64,000 nt of DNA from an uncultured Bacteroidales bacterium (GTDB lineage Bacteria > Bacteroidota > Bacteroidia > Bacteroidales > UBA932). Below are positions 38,501-46,211 of the stretch, piece by piece (within the stretch, counting starts at the first letter, position 1; each line of letters begins with the position of its first letter). The stretch lies in contig ONDF01000006.1 of NCBI GenBank assembly GCA_900316525.1, positions 35,033-99,032 on the forward strand, read 5' to 3'. Position numbers and translations under genes: made by a program. The notes beneath the pieces were generated by a model. It worked only from the letters and a program-made list of their open reading frames with translations, made no database searches and was not told where the DNA came from.

Positions 38501-38741
38501 TGGTCATGCCCAGGCAGGAGAACTCCAGGACGGCGCCGTCGGGAACGGACAGGGACCAGGAACCGTCGGCGCCCGTCATCGTGCCGGTGGACGTGCCCTG
38601 GACGAGCACCGTCACGCCGGCCAGCGGCTTGCCGTCGGCATCCTTCACCGTTCCCCGCGCGGTCTTCTGCGCAAAGGCCGTCCCCTGGCCGAGCGCGAGC
38701 GCGGCCACGAGGAGGATCAGCAAACGGGATAAGGATCTCAT
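35565..38741 (-). CDS. SusC-family TonB-dependent transporter of the second PUL
   Basis: 1058 residues from ATG 38741 (MRSLSRLLILLVAALALGQG signal peptide); an in-frame TTG nine bases upstream was rejected. A carboxypeptidase-regulatory-like domain (ARGTVKDADGKPLAGVTVLV) is followed by the plug (LEDVVVVGYGTAKKETLTAA) and the 22-strand barrel, ending in GGITLTL. It imports glycan fragments with the downstream SusD. The epimerase gene precedes it by 12 bases, so intracellular sugar processing and uptake are co-transcribed. Confidence 0.96.
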   Translation of the reverse strand: MRSLSRLLILLVAALALGQGTAFAQKTARGTVKDADGKPLAGVTVLVQGTSTGTMTGADGSWSLSVPDGAVLEFSCLGMTTQTRPFQGQSRLDVTMTEDTLYLEDVVVVGYGTAKKETLTAAVSAIKGDELLKAPSTNVSQVLAGKLSGVSSVQESGEPGLDQASLRIRGSVYGVAYVVDGFPVDNINDIDPADIESVSVLKDGASAAVYGLQAAGGVIIITTRKGDKGDAHITYNGSVGVSMNANFPRFMNGPQFAYYYNLAQEMDQLASGAIASEEEYDPYFSRADVEAMLNGDPADGWDNVDYIKKVFGTGITNKHNITVQGGNDKSRYFVSGGFLGQKGNIDGYNYNRYNVRANIESRIARHLVFNAGLSGVVGRRRTPRFLSGGSDSDSGYEVGWFSIAHQVIGMYPFLPERYDGHYTGAIASNQVFANSPLAALYESGNKQTRSFNGTLTGSLTWEIPWVKGLSLKASGSYDYLDSYNKNLDTPYYVVVRRRNEDGTWGWSDPMVDVNGASDGNKVGEGSYYQQTMTGQASLNYAGTFGKHAVEALVLAEIRDFQTNNLSGYVKNVPFALLPELGNGTPTASPVMGSSNASRSAGYVGRIRYNYDEKYLAEFTGRYDGSYKFAGMTKTRWGFFPSASVGWVLSKESFLRDASALDNLKLRASVGLLGNDGVSPYMFLSKYALDCKVIYPGGNAVPAYNTAGIPNKDLTWEKTLSYNVGLDFSLWDGLLGGEIDGFYNYTYDILSYNGGGHPDSMGGYFPTYVNKNAIDAKGIDVLLTHRNRFMLGGKPFFYELGGTVTYSKTRWLRYNDEPNVPGWQKVTGTTYGSHWGWLAEGLYRSEEEIDNSAWYGTRPNIGDIKYKDLNGDGQIDWQDRGIFGKSNRPELTFGLNVNLGWNGFDMNLQFTGGALFQVSMTGTYFNENDDDTIWTKTFKEGANSPLFLIENAYSLDNPDGTFPRLTLGTTGHGGDNGLSSSFWWRDGKYVRLKTAQLGYTLPQTFTRRFGVESLRIFVEGNNLFTLDGLPEGIDPESPGVNNGYYPQQRNILGGITLTL

Positions 38742-38753
38742 TCGATTCAAGTA

Positions 38754-39947
38754 TTAGGCGTTATTCTTTCTGTCAGCGATGTCCTGCAGGATCGTGCCGA
38801 TCTGATACAGGCCTCTGGGAACGTGGAAGCAGCCCTTCCACTTGCCGCCCTTCAGCGGCAGCAGCACCTCGCCGCGGCGGTTCAGATAGCCGAACCACTC
38901 CGGGTATTCGGGATCGCGGAAGTTCTTCCACAGGTAGTCGTCCAGCTTCAGGAACCACTCGAGGGCCTTCTCGTTGCCGGTGAGCTGGTAACCCTTGATC
39001 ATGGCGATGGCGCTTTCCAGGTGCACCCACCAGAGCTTCTGGTCCCACTCCAGTTCCTGGGTGGGATACCCCTTGCGGTCCATGAAGTAGAAGATGCCGC
39101 CGTACTCCTTGTCCCAGCCGTAGTCAATGACGCGGAGGGCGATCTCCATGCTCTTGTCGATGATGTCCTGCCGATGCAGGCGGATGCCCAGGTTCATCAT
39201 GAACCAGAGGGCCTCCAGGTCGTGGCCGGGATTGATCCGGCGGCCTTCGAAGCAGTCGACGAGGCTGCCGTCCGGGGCCAGGTTCTCCACCATCACGCCC
39301 AGGTCCGGCTGGTAGAAGACGTCGAACACCTCGTGCAGGGCCTCGTCGATGGTCTTGTCCAGCAGGGACTTGTCCTCGATGATGGGCTCGATCTCCAGCG
39401 CCATGTTGCAGATGATCATCGGCAGGGCGAAATCCTTCATCGGACGGGTGCCGGGGACGGCCTTCAGCCACTTGCCCTTCGGATTGGAACGCCGGTCCAG
39501 GATGCGCTGGAAGGTCTTGCGGGCGACATCGGCATAGTGCCCGTCGCCTGTGGCGACGGCCAGCTGGGCGAAGGCCATGCAGGCGAAAGTGTTGGAGAAG
39601 ATGTTGTAGGGGGCGATGATGGGCTTTCCCTCGCGCGTGAGCGAGAAATAGAAGTCGTAATTCCCGTCGTGGCCGTACTTTTCCAGGAAGCGGGCGCCCT
39701 GCTCCGCGCAGGCGAGCCACGCCGGATTCTTCTCCACCTGGTTGTACAGCATCGCGAACAGCCAGATCTCGCGGCCCTGCAGCCACACGAACTTGTCGGT
39801 GTCGAAAACGGAACCATCCCGGTTCAGACAGGTGAAATACCCGCCGTACTCCTTGTCCTGGGATTTATCCAGCCAGAAAGGCAACACGCTGTCGTACAGT
39901 TCTTTCCGATAGCGGGCGGCCATAGCTCCAAAGTCAATTGCTTTCAT
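38754..39947 (-). CDS. N-acylglucosamine 2-epimerase (AGE/RnBP family)
   Basis: 397 residues from ATG 39947, which gives the normal family length; earlier in-frame ATGs at 39968 and 40019 would add an unlikely leader. It resembles animal renin-binding protein / AGE closely: GGYFTCLNRDGSVFDTDKFV then WLQGREIWLFAMLYN, RRINPGHDLEALWFMM, LWWVHLESAIAM and KGCFHVPRGLYQ. The (alpha/alpha)6 barrel enzyme interconverts GlcNAc and ManNAc. No signal peptide, so cytoplasmic. It leads the SusCD operon and is divergent from the ROK regulator, linking the locus to amino-sugar catabolism. Mannobiose epimerase activity is an alternative but the AGE motifs fit better. Confidence 0.9.
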   Translation of the reverse strand: MKAIDFGAMAARYRKELYDSVLPFWLDKSQDKEYGGYFTCLNRDGSVFDTDKFVWLQGREIWLFAMLYNQVEKNPAWLACAEQGARFLEKYGHDGNYDFYFSLTREGKPIIAPYNIFSNTFACMAFAQLAVATGDGHYADVARKTFQRILDRRSNPKGKWLKAVPGTRPMKDFALPMIICNMALEIEPIIEDKSLLDKTIDEALHEVFDVFYQPDLGVMVENLAPDGSLVDCFEGRRINPGHDLEALWFMMNLGIRLHRQDIIDKSMEIALRVIDYGWDKEYGGIFYFMDRKGYPTQELEWDQKLWWVHLESAIAMIKGYQLTGNEKALEWFLKLDDYLWKNFRDPEYPEWFGYLNRRGEVLLPLKGGKWKGCFHVPRGLYQIGTILQDIADRKNNA

Positions 39948-40021
39948 AGGACAATCGTTAATAGTCATGATGACCCCAATGGGTTGGGACAAATTTAATA
40001 AACCGAGATTAATAATCAAAG

Positions 40022-40044
40022 GTTTTTAACGTTTTATTAAAAAC
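40022..40044. promoter_or_regulatory. Palindrome between epimerase and ROK gene, candidate ROK operator
   Basis: A perfect inverted repeat, GTTTTTAA (40022-40029) and TTAAAAAC (40037-40044) with a 7-base spacer, lies in the 182-base divergent gap. ROK repressors (NagC, Mlc, XylR) bind AT-rich palindromes of this style. It lies 60 bases upstream of the ROK -7 box and 75 bases from the epimerase ATG. Confidence 0.55.
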
Positions 40045-40080
40045 TTCAAAGCTAATTTTAACAGAACGGCAAGATACCCC

Positions 40081-40111
40081 TTGGATAAACAGCGGAATAT
40101 GCTTATCTTTG
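40081..40111 (+). promoter_or_regulatory. Promoter of the ROK operon
   Basis: TTG at 40081-40083, 20-base spacer, TATCTTTG at 40104-40111: a full Bacteroidetes-type promoter. The ROK ATG follows 18 bases downstream. Confidence 0.8.
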
Positions 40112-40129
40112 CCTTGATTGCAGACAAAT

Positions 40130-41329
40130 ATGGAAGCTTTTCTGGACAGCCTTCTGAAAAGCCGCTACGCGGCGGAGAAGAAAACCATCCTCGCCCTCTG
40201 CGAAAAGGGAGAGACCTTCAGCCTGGCGGACCTGGCCCGCGAGCTGGGAACCAGCATTCCCAAGATCACCCGCATCGTCGGCGAACTGGAGCAGGCGGGC
40301 GTCCTCTCCGACTGGGGCAAGCAGGAATCGGCCGCCGGGCGCCGCCCGAGCCTGTACGGGCTCAACCCCGGCGCCGGTGTCTTCGTGGGCGTCGAGGTGG
40401 GCCAGAAGGAGATCGCGCTGGCCGTCACGGATTTCACCGGCCGGATCATCCAGTTCCAGGACGGGATCGCCTACGCCCTGACAGGCACGGAAGAATCCGT
40501 CCTGGGCCTGTGCGCCTGCGTGAAGAAGCAGCTGCGGAAATATCACCTGGATCCGGCGCCGGTCCGCGGTGTCGGGGTGAACCTCACCGGCCGCGTCAAT
40601 CACCGGACCGGCTACAGCTACAGCTATTACATCAGCGAGGAAAAACCCATCCGGGATATCCTGGAGGAGGGTTTCGGCTGGCCGGTCTTCATCGAGAACG
40701 ACTCCCGGGGCATGGCCTTCGGCGAGTATATGAGCGGCATCGCCGGCGACGCCCGGACAGTCCTCTTCCTGAACGTGGGCTGGGGACTGGGCATGGGAAT
40801 GGTCCTGGACGGGAAACTGTTCGCGGGAAAATCCGGCTTCTCCGGCGAGATCGGCCATTTCCCCCTGCTGGACAACCACCAGATCTGCCGCTGCGGCAAG
40901 GTGGGCTGCCTCGAGACCGGCGCCTCGGGCCTGGCCCTGCACCGGCTCATCGGGGAGCAGCTCGCGAAAGGCCATCCGTCCATCCTGTCGGCTTCCTACG
41001 CCGAGGGCCGGGAAATCACCCTGAACGACATCCTGGACGCCGTGGAGAAGGAGGACGTGACCGCCATCGAATGCGTGGAGCAGGTGGGAAGCACGCTGGG
41101 CCGCGCCGTCGCCGGCCTGATCAACCTGTTCAACCCGGACGTGGTGGTCATCGGCGGCCGCCTCTGCGTGACGGAGCGGTACCTGATGCCGCCGCTGCTG
41201 GGCGCCGTCAGCCGCCTGTCCCTCAACCTGGTGAGCAACGACACCGTCATCAAGGTGTCCCGCCTCGGGAACAAGGCCGGGGCCGTGGGCGCCAGCCTCC
41301 TCGCCAAACACAGACTCTTAAACCGATAA
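40130..41329 (+). CDS. ROK-family transcriptional regulator (NagC/XylR type)
   Basis: 399 residues from ATG 40130. An N-terminal winged helix (residues about 5-70: ILALCEKGETFSLADLAREL, IVGELEQAGVLSDWG) precedes a ROK sugar-kinase fold with FVGVEVGQKEIALAVTDFTG, FIENDSRGMAFGEYMSG and the zinc motif region HFPLLDNHQICRCGKVGCLET (CxCGxxGCxE). Such proteins are repressors induced by a sugar or sugar phosphate. Its gene starts an operon with DUF4434 and MFS genes and faces the AGE-SusCD operon, so it likely controls both from the central palindrome. The presence of the helix-turn-helix argues against it being only a kinase. Confidence 0.92.
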   Translation: MEAFLDSLLKSRYAAEKKTILALCEKGETFSLADLARELGTSIPKITRIVGELEQAGVLSDWGKQESAAGRRPSLYGLNPGAGVFVGVEVGQKEIALAVTDFTGRIIQFQDGIAYALTGTEESVLGLCACVKKQLRKYHLDPAPVRGVGVNLTGRVNHRTGYSYSYYISEEKPIRDILEEGFGWPVFIENDSRGMAFGEYMSGIAGDARTVLFLNVGWGLGMGMVLDGKLFAGKSGFSGEIGHFPLLDNHQICRCGKVGCLETGASGLALHRLIGEQLAKGHPSILSASYAEGREITLNDILDAVEKEDVTAIECVEQVGSTLGRAVAGLINLFNPDVVVIGGRLCVTERYLMPPLLGAVSRLSLNLVSNDTVIKVSRLGNKAGAVGASLLAKHRLLNR

Positions 41330-41331
41330 AT

Positions 41332-42420
41332 ATGGAAAACCGACGAGAATTTCTCAAGAAAGGGGCGCTGGCGGCCGCCGCGGCGCCGCTGCTGGCCACG
41401 GCTTGCAAAAGCGGGCCCCAGGGCGACAAGTACGGCATCGACCCGGACCCGTCCGTCGAGAGCCAGCTGATCGTGCCCAAGGGGGCGGGCCTGCCCATCA
41501 CCGGCACGTTCCTGGACGAGATCTCCCACGACATCCCCCACCAGAACTGGGGCGAGCGGGAGTGGGACCGCGATTTCCGGTACATGAAGGCCATCGGCAT
41601 CGACACGGTCATCGACATCCGCTGCGGCTACCGGAAGTTCATCACCTACCCCTCCCCCTACCTGCTCAAGAAGGGCTGCTACATGCCCTCCGTGGACCTT
41701 ATCGACATGTTCTGCCGCCTGGCGGAGAAACACGGGATGAAGTTCATGCTGGGCCTGTACGACTCCGGCAAGTACTGGGACACCGGCGACATGTCCTACG
41801 AGGTGGAGTCCAACAAGTTCGTCATCGACGAGGTGTGGGAGCGGTACGGAAGCAAGTACAAGAGCTTCGGCGGCTGGTACATCTCCGGCGAGATCTCCCG
41901 CGCCACGAAGGGCGCCATCGAGTCCTTCCGGACGATGGGCCGCCAGTGCAAGGAGATTTCCGGCGGCCTGCCCACCTTCATCTCCCCGTGGATCGACGGC
42001 AAGAAGGCGGTCGACGCCGCCAGCGGCCAGCTCACCAAGGAGCAGGCCGTCTCCGTGGAGCAGCACGAGAAGGAATGGAACGAGATCTTCGACGGCATCC
42101 ACGAGTATGTCGACGCCTGCGCCTTCCAGGACGGGCACATCGACTACGACGAGCTGGACGCCTTCTTCAGCGTGAACAAGAAGCTCGCGGACCGCTACGG
42201 GATGCAGTGCTGGACCAACGCCGAGACCTTCGACCGGGACATGCCCATCCACTTCTTCCCGCTTAAGTTCGACAAGCTCCGCCTCAAGCTGGAGGCGGCG
42301 AAGCGCTGCGGCTACGACAAGGCCATCACCTTCGAGTTCTCCCATTTCATGAGCCCCCAGTCGGCCTACCTCCAGGCCGGCCATCTGTACGACCGATATA
42401 AAGAGTACTTCGGACTATGA
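41332..42420 (+). CDS. DUF4434 TIM-barrel protein with Tat-like signal
   Basis: 362 residues. The N-terminus MENRREFLKKGALAAAAAP followed by LLATAC is a twin-arginine signal (RREFLKK) with a lipobox. The body is a predicted TIM-barrel of the DUF4434 family: GLPITGTFLDEISHDIPHQN, IGIDTVIDIRCGYRKF, FGGWYISGEIS and FEFSHFMSPQSAYLQA. Putative catalytic acids are Glu in YISGEI and Glu in WTNAETFD, but no activity is known. It begins two bases after the ROK stop and overlaps the MFS start (ATGA). It probably acts as a periplasmic glycosidase in the second PUL. Confidence 0.8.
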   Translation: MENRREFLKKGALAAAAAPLLATACKSGPQGDKYGIDPDPSVESQLIVPKGAGLPITGTFLDEISHDIPHQNWGEREWDRDFRYMKAIGIDTVIDIRCGYRKFITYPSPYLLKKGCYMPSVDLIDMFCRLAEKHGMKFMLGLYDSGKYWDTGDMSYEVESNKFVIDEVWERYGSKYKSFGGWYISGEISRATKGAIESFRTMGRQCKEISGGLPTFISPWIDGKKAVDAASGQLTKEQAVSVEQHEKEWNEIFDGIHEYVDACAFQDGHIDYDELDAFFSVNKKLADRYGMQCWTNAETFDRDMPIHFFPLKFDKLRLKLEAAKRCGYDKAITFEFSHFMSPQSAYLQAGHLYDRYKEYFGL

Positions 42421-43718
42421 CGAACAAGGAAAGAAGCCTGGGATACATCGTCTTCCTGTCCTTCGTGGCGGCGATCGGCGGTATCCTGTTCGGTTATGAC
42501 ACGGCCGTGATCTCCGGCACGACGGAGATCGTCAAGGCCCAGTTCGGCCTGTCCACGGGCCTGGAAGGCTGGTTCGTGGGCTGCGCCCTCATCGGGTCGA
42601 TCATCGGCGTGATGGTCGCGGGCATGCTCAGCGACTTCCTCGGCCGCAAGAAGACGATGTTCATCGCGGCCCTGATGTTCTCCGTCTCGGCCATCGGCTG
42701 CGCCGTGTGCGGGAACTTCTCCCAGCTCGTGGTGTACCGGATGATCGGCGGCTTCGGAATCGGCGTCGTGTCCATCGTCTCCCCGATCTATATCTCCGAG
42801 GTGGCTCCCGCCGAGAAGCGCGGGACGCTCGTGTCCCTGTACCAGCTCTTCATCACCATCGGCTTCCTGCTGGCCTACCTGATGAACTACCTCATCCTGC
42901 GCGGGGCGGCGACGGACGCCACGGGAACGGAGCTCGGCGCCCGGATGTTCAACCAGGAGTACTGGCGGGGCATGTTCGGCTGCGAGGCGATTCCGGACCT
43001 GCTGTTCCTCGTGCTCATCTTCTTCATCCCGGAGAGCCCGCGCTGGCTCGCCATCCGCGGCCAGCGGCAGGACAAGAGCGAGGAGTGGAAGGCCCTCCGC
43101 GAGCCCGGCATCCTGAAGGCCGTGCTCGTGGGCAGCGCCATCGCCATCCTGGGCCAGTTCATGGGCGTGAACGCCGTCCTGTACTACGGGCCCAAGATCT
43201 TCCAGGACGCCGGCCTGAGCGGGGAAGGGTCCATGTTCTCGACCGTCCTCGTGGGCGTGGTGAACATGCTCACCACGGTCATCGCCCTCCTGATCATCGA
43301 CAAGGTCGGGCGCAAGCAGCTCGTGTGGTGGGGCGTCGGCGGGATGATCTTCTGCCTCCTTTGCATCGGCACCTGGTTCGCCGTGGGCACGCTGCCCACG
43401 TGGTTCCTGCTGACCTTCTTCCTGCTCTATGTCTTCTGCACGGCCATCTCCATCAGCGCCGTGGTGTTCGTCCTCCTGTCCGAGATGTACCCGAACCGCG
43501 TCCGCGGCCTGGCGATGTCCATCGCCGGCCTCGCCCTGTGGGTGGGCACCTACCTCATCGGCCAGCTGACGCCGTGGATGCTGGAGAACCTCACGCCCGC
43601 GGGCACGTTCTTCCTCTTCGCCTTCTGCTGCCTCCCGTACCTGTTCATCATGTGGAAGTACATCCCGGAAACCACCGGCAAGACGCTGGAGGAAATCGAG
43701 GCCTACTGGAAGAAGTAA
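42417..43718 (+). CDS. MFS sugar porter (XylE/GLUT-like)
   Basis: 433 residues with 12 predicted membrane helices. Sugar-porter signatures: GGILFGYDTAVISGT in helix 1, loop motif DFLGRKKTM, PIYISEVAPAEKRG, FIPESPRWLAIRG in the central loop, and the C-terminal PETTGKTLEEIEAYW. It is slightly shorter than XylE (about 490). It would bring the released monosaccharide across the inner membrane with protons. Start overlaps the DUF4434 stop by four bases. Candidate cargo is GlcNAc or ManNAc given the AGE epimerase, though the family more often carries hexoses and pentoses. Confidence 0.92.
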   Translation: MTNKERSLGYIVFLSFVAAIGGILFGYDTAVISGTTEIVKAQFGLSTGLEGWFVGCALIGSIIGVMVAGMLSDFLGRKKTMFIAALMFSVSAIGCAVCGNFSQLVVYRMIGGFGIGVVSIVSPIYISEVAPAEKRGTLVSLYQLFITIGFLLAYLMNYLILRGAATDATGTELGARMFNQEYWRGMFGCEAIPDLLFLVLIFFIPESPRWLAIRGQRQDKSEEWKALREPGILKAVLVGSAIAILGQFMGVNAVLYYGPKIFQDAGLSGEGSMFSTVLVGVVNMLTTVIALLIIDKVGRKQLVWWGVGGMIFCLLCIGTWFAVGTLPTWFLLTFFLLYVFCTAISISAVVFVLLSEMYPNRVRGLAMSIAGLALWVGTYLIGQLTPWMLENLTPAGTFFLFAFCCLPYLFIMWKYIPETTGKTLEEIEAYWKK

Positions 43719-43798
43719 CTGATTTTCTGCCAAAGCTATAGGGATTTTCGTTTTTTCTGCCGATATTTATGGTCGGAATCACAAAAAGTCCCTGCCTT

Positions 43799-45880
43799 AT
43801 GAAAACCACGCACTTCCTCTTCGCCGCGGCCGCAGCCCTGCTGCTGGCGCTCAGCGCCGCCGCGCAGCCCAAAGAGACCTTCTGCAATCCGCTGGACATC
43901 GTCATCGGCCAGGAAAGGGCCTACCGGGGCGGCGAGCCCGTCGTCCTGATCTTCCAGGACGACTACTTCCTGTTCGTCTCGCACCGCAAGGGCTACTGGT
44001 ACTCCCCCGACTTCAAGAACTGGACGTATGTGGACGCCCCGAACTATCCGGGCGGCGTGGTCTCCGTCGTGGAGATGGACGGCGCCCTTTACGGCTGCTC
44101 GATGAACAACAAGCGCGTGTTCAAGGCCGTGGACCCGCGCAAGGGCGAATGGATCCAGGTCGGCACCCTGGACAGCGACCGCTACGGCGACGCGAACATG
44201 TTCTATGACAACGGACACCTGTACCTGTACTACGGCTGGTCCCAGATCATGCCGTTCAAGGTCGTGGAACTGGACAAGACCACCTTCAAGGAGATCGACG
44301 GGCCCAAGGTCCTGTTCTTCGGGGACCACCGCCGGCACGGCTTCGAGAGCCGCCGGAACGAGGACGTGATCTATTCCATCTTCAACGGCCGGCGCGACTA
44401 CTTCGAGGAGGAATACCCCTGGATCGAGGGTCCCTGGATGACCAAGCACAACGGGAAGTACTACCTCCAGTACGCCGCCATCGGCCTGGAGTTCCTGTCC
44501 TACTCGCATGGCGTGTACGTGGGCGACTCGCCGATGGGCCCGTTCACCTATTCCGAGCACAACCCGCTGACCTTCAAGACCACCGGCTTCGCGGTGGGCG
44601 CCGGGCACGGCAGCACCTTCCACGACAAGAACGGCCAGCTGTGGACCATCTGCATGATCCCGGGCAACTACGGCGGCGGACGCGGCTCCGAGCTCGCGAT
44701 CTACCCGACGGCCGTGGACAAGGACGGCGTGATGCATTCCGAAACCGCCCTCGGCGACTGGCCGCAGTACTGGCCGGGCTCCCGGAAGGTCCCCGTGGGC
44801 GACAACTGGACCGGCTGGAAGCTCCTGTCGCACAAAAAGAAGGTGGAAGTCTCCTCGACCTTCGAGAACTATGCCCCCTCCAAGGGCGTGGACGAGGACT
44901 TCATGACCTGCTGGGCCGCGGAAACCGGCGATCCGGGCGAATACTTCTGCGTGGACCTCGGCCAGGTGGCGGACCTCCGCGCCATCCAGGTCAATTTCGA
45001 CCACATCGGCGCCGCGGCGCCCCAGGGACGCGGTTTCGGCGCCCCGCAGGCCCCGCCGGCCCACTACCAGTGCTACACCGTCGAGGTTTCCGCCGACAAG
45101 GCCACCTGGACCAAGGTCGCGGACAAGCCGGACAACAAGCAGGAATTCCGCCACGTCTACATCGAGCTTCCGAAGCCGGTGAACGCCCGCTACGTCAAGG
45201 TCACGAACCTGGGCACGTATGACGGCGCCAAGTTCTGCGTCAAGGACCTCCGCGTGTTCGGCAATCCGGACGTGGGCAAGTCCACGGTCGTGAAGGACGT
45301 CAAGGTGGTCCGGAACCCCGAAGACCGCCGTGAAGCCACCCTCCTGTGGGATCCGGTCCCGGGCGCGGACGGCTACGTCATCCGCTACGGCATCGAGAAG
45401 AAGAAGCTCTACAACAGCTACATCGTGTACGACGCCAACTTCTTCAAACTGCACAGCCTCAACGTGGATCCCGAGTATTTCTTCCAGGTGGAATTCTTCG
45501 ACTGCGGGCTGGACTACTACCGCGAGAAGACCGAGGCCGTGAACGGCATGGGCGCCGAGGTGGAGATCAACAAGCGCGGCAACGGCAACTTCGGCTACGG
45601 CGGCAACGCGATGAGCAAGCGCGTGATGCTCAAGGAAGGCGTCGACGAGTACGTGTTCGAGGGCATCGACCCGGGCCACTGGGTGATCAACCACACCTTC
45701 GGTCCCGTCCTCTGGGACGGCGACCTCACGGAGGCGGACCTCATCGGCGAGGGCGAACCCGGCATCGAGGCGAAGCTCACCGAGCTCGGCCACGGCACCA
45801 CCGTCACCGGCGAACTCCGGATGAAGGTCGTCCGCGGCAAGGACGCCGGCAAGGTGGTCGTGACGATCGTCCACTACTAG
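43799..45880 (+). CDS. GH43-like protein with F5/8C and Fn3-like domains
   Basis: 693 residues from ATG 43799 (MKTTHFLFAAAAALLLALSA signal peptide). Residues about 25-335 form a five-bladed GH43-like propeller: VVLIFQDDYFLFVSHRKGYW, WYSPDFKNWTYVDAP, DANMFYDNGHLYLYYG and WIEGPWMTKHNGKYYLQYA. Residues about 350-490 are a discoidin/F5-8C carbohydrate-binding domain (DEDFMTCWAAETGDPGEYF, VNARYVKVTNLG) and residues about 500-585 an Fn3-like domain (ATLLWDPVPGADGYVIRYG). The usual catalytic-base Asp of GH43 is replaced by Glu in RGGEPVV, while EGP retains the acid Glu. It lies 80 bases after the MFS gene and may share that operon. Substrate unknown. Confidence 0.85.
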   Translation: MKTTHFLFAAAAALLLALSAAAQPKETFCNPLDIVIGQERAYRGGEPVVLIFQDDYFLFVSHRKGYWYSPDFKNWTYVDAPNYPGGVVSVVEMDGALYGCSMNNKRVFKAVDPRKGEWIQVGTLDSDRYGDANMFYDNGHLYLYYGWSQIMPFKVVELDKTTFKEIDGPKVLFFGDHRRHGFESRRNEDVIYSIFNGRRDYFEEEYPWIEGPWMTKHNGKYYLQYAAIGLEFLSYSHGVYVGDSPMGPFTYSEHNPLTFKTTGFAVGAGHGSTFHDKNGQLWTICMIPGNYGGGRGSELAIYPTAVDKDGVMHSETALGDWPQYWPGSRKVPVGDNWTGWKLLSHKKKVEVSSTFENYAPSKGVDEDFMTCWAAETGDPGEYFCVDLGQVADLRAIQVNFDHIGAAAPQGRGFGAPQAPPAHYQCYTVEVSADKATWTKVADKPDNKQEFRHVYIELPKPVNARYVKVTNLGTYDGAKFCVKDLRVFGNPDVGKSTVVKDVKVVRNPEDRREATLLWDPVPGADGYVIRYGIEKKKLYNSYIVYDANFFKLHSLNVDPEYFFQVEFFDCGLDYYREKTEAVNGMGAEVEINKRGNGNFGYGGNAMSKRVMLKEGVDEYVFEGIDPGHWVINHTFGPVLWDGDLTEADLIGEGEPGIEAKLTELGHGTTVTGELRMKVVRGKDAGKVVVTIVHY

Positions 45881-45901
45881 CCGTCGCGGGCATAAAAACG
45901 A

Positions 45902-45931
45902 AACGAGACCGTCCGGATGGGCGGTCTCGTT
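45902..45931 (-). terminator. Terminator shared by rpsU and the GH43-like gene
   Basis: AACGAGACCG (45902-45911) pairs with CGGTCTCGTT (45922-45931) around a 10-base loop. On the minus strand it is followed by TTCGTTTTT, a good U-tract, so it ends rpsU transcripts. It may also stop plus-strand transcripts from the GH43-like gene, 21 bases upstream. Confidence 0.85.
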
Positions 45932-45955
45932 ATGTTGTAAGGTGTAGTTGAAGGC

Positions 45956-46150
45956 TTACTGCTCTTCCTTGAGGCGGAGCTGCTGCACGTAGACGGCCTT
46001 CTGATGAGCAATGCGATTCTTCACGGAAGGCTTCTCGAAGTTCTTGCGGGCGCGGAGCTCGCGAACGGTACCGGTCTTCTCGAATTTGCGCTTGAATTTC
46101 TTCAGGGCTCTCTCGATGTTTTCTCCTTCCTTAATCGGGACAATGATCAT
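45956..46150 (-). CDS. rpsU: 30S ribosomal protein bS21
   Basis: 64 residues: MIIVPIKEGENIERALKKF, then KRKFEKTGTVRELRARKNFE and a basic tail (KNRIAHQKAVYVQQLRLKEEQ cut to its final residues here). Length and sequence are normal for Bacteroidetes bS21. In this phylum bS21, bS18 and bS6 cover the anti-Shine-Dalgarno end of 16S rRNA. The gene has its own promoter, a very strong Shine-Dalgarno sequence and a terminator, so it is monocistronic. Confidence 0.97.
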   Translation of the reverse strand: MIIVPIKEGENIERALKKFKRKFEKTGTVRELRARKNFEKPSVKNRIAHQKAVYVQQLRLKEEQ

Positions 46151-46157
46151 GCTTTTA

Positions 46158-46166
46158 CACCTCCTT
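46158..46166 (-). promoter_or_regulatory. Strong Shine-Dalgarno of rpsU
   Basis: AAGGAGGTG, a near-perfect complement of the 16S 3' end, lies 7 bases before the rpsU ATG. Other starts in this window lack such a site. In Bacteroidetes rpsU is known as one of the few genes that keep it, fitting autoregulation by bS21 occupancy of the anti-SD. Confidence 0.85.
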
Positions 46167-46181
46167 TTTTCATTGGGACTG

Positions 46182-46211
46182 CAAAGGTAGCAATAATTTG
46201 CTAATCTGCAA
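46182..46211 (-). promoter_or_regulatory. Promoter of rpsU
   Basis: On the minus strand: TTG (46211-46209), 19-base spacer, TACCTTTG (46189-46182). It overlaps the last codons of the sirtuin gene. The leader to the ATG is about 25-30 bases and contains the Shine-Dalgarno. Confidence 0.85.

Noticed and set aside
33915..38732. Very long open frame opposite SusC and SusD of the second PUL (also at 2941-5622, 952-2157, 9676-13272)
   Set aside because: These are antisense to strongly supported genes and have low-complexity Val/Gly/His-rich translations typical of reversed GC-rich coding DNA.
38754..43718. Sialic acid (nan) operon
   Set aside because: Only the epimerase and a porter fit; sialidase, neuraminate lyase and sialate esterase are absent.
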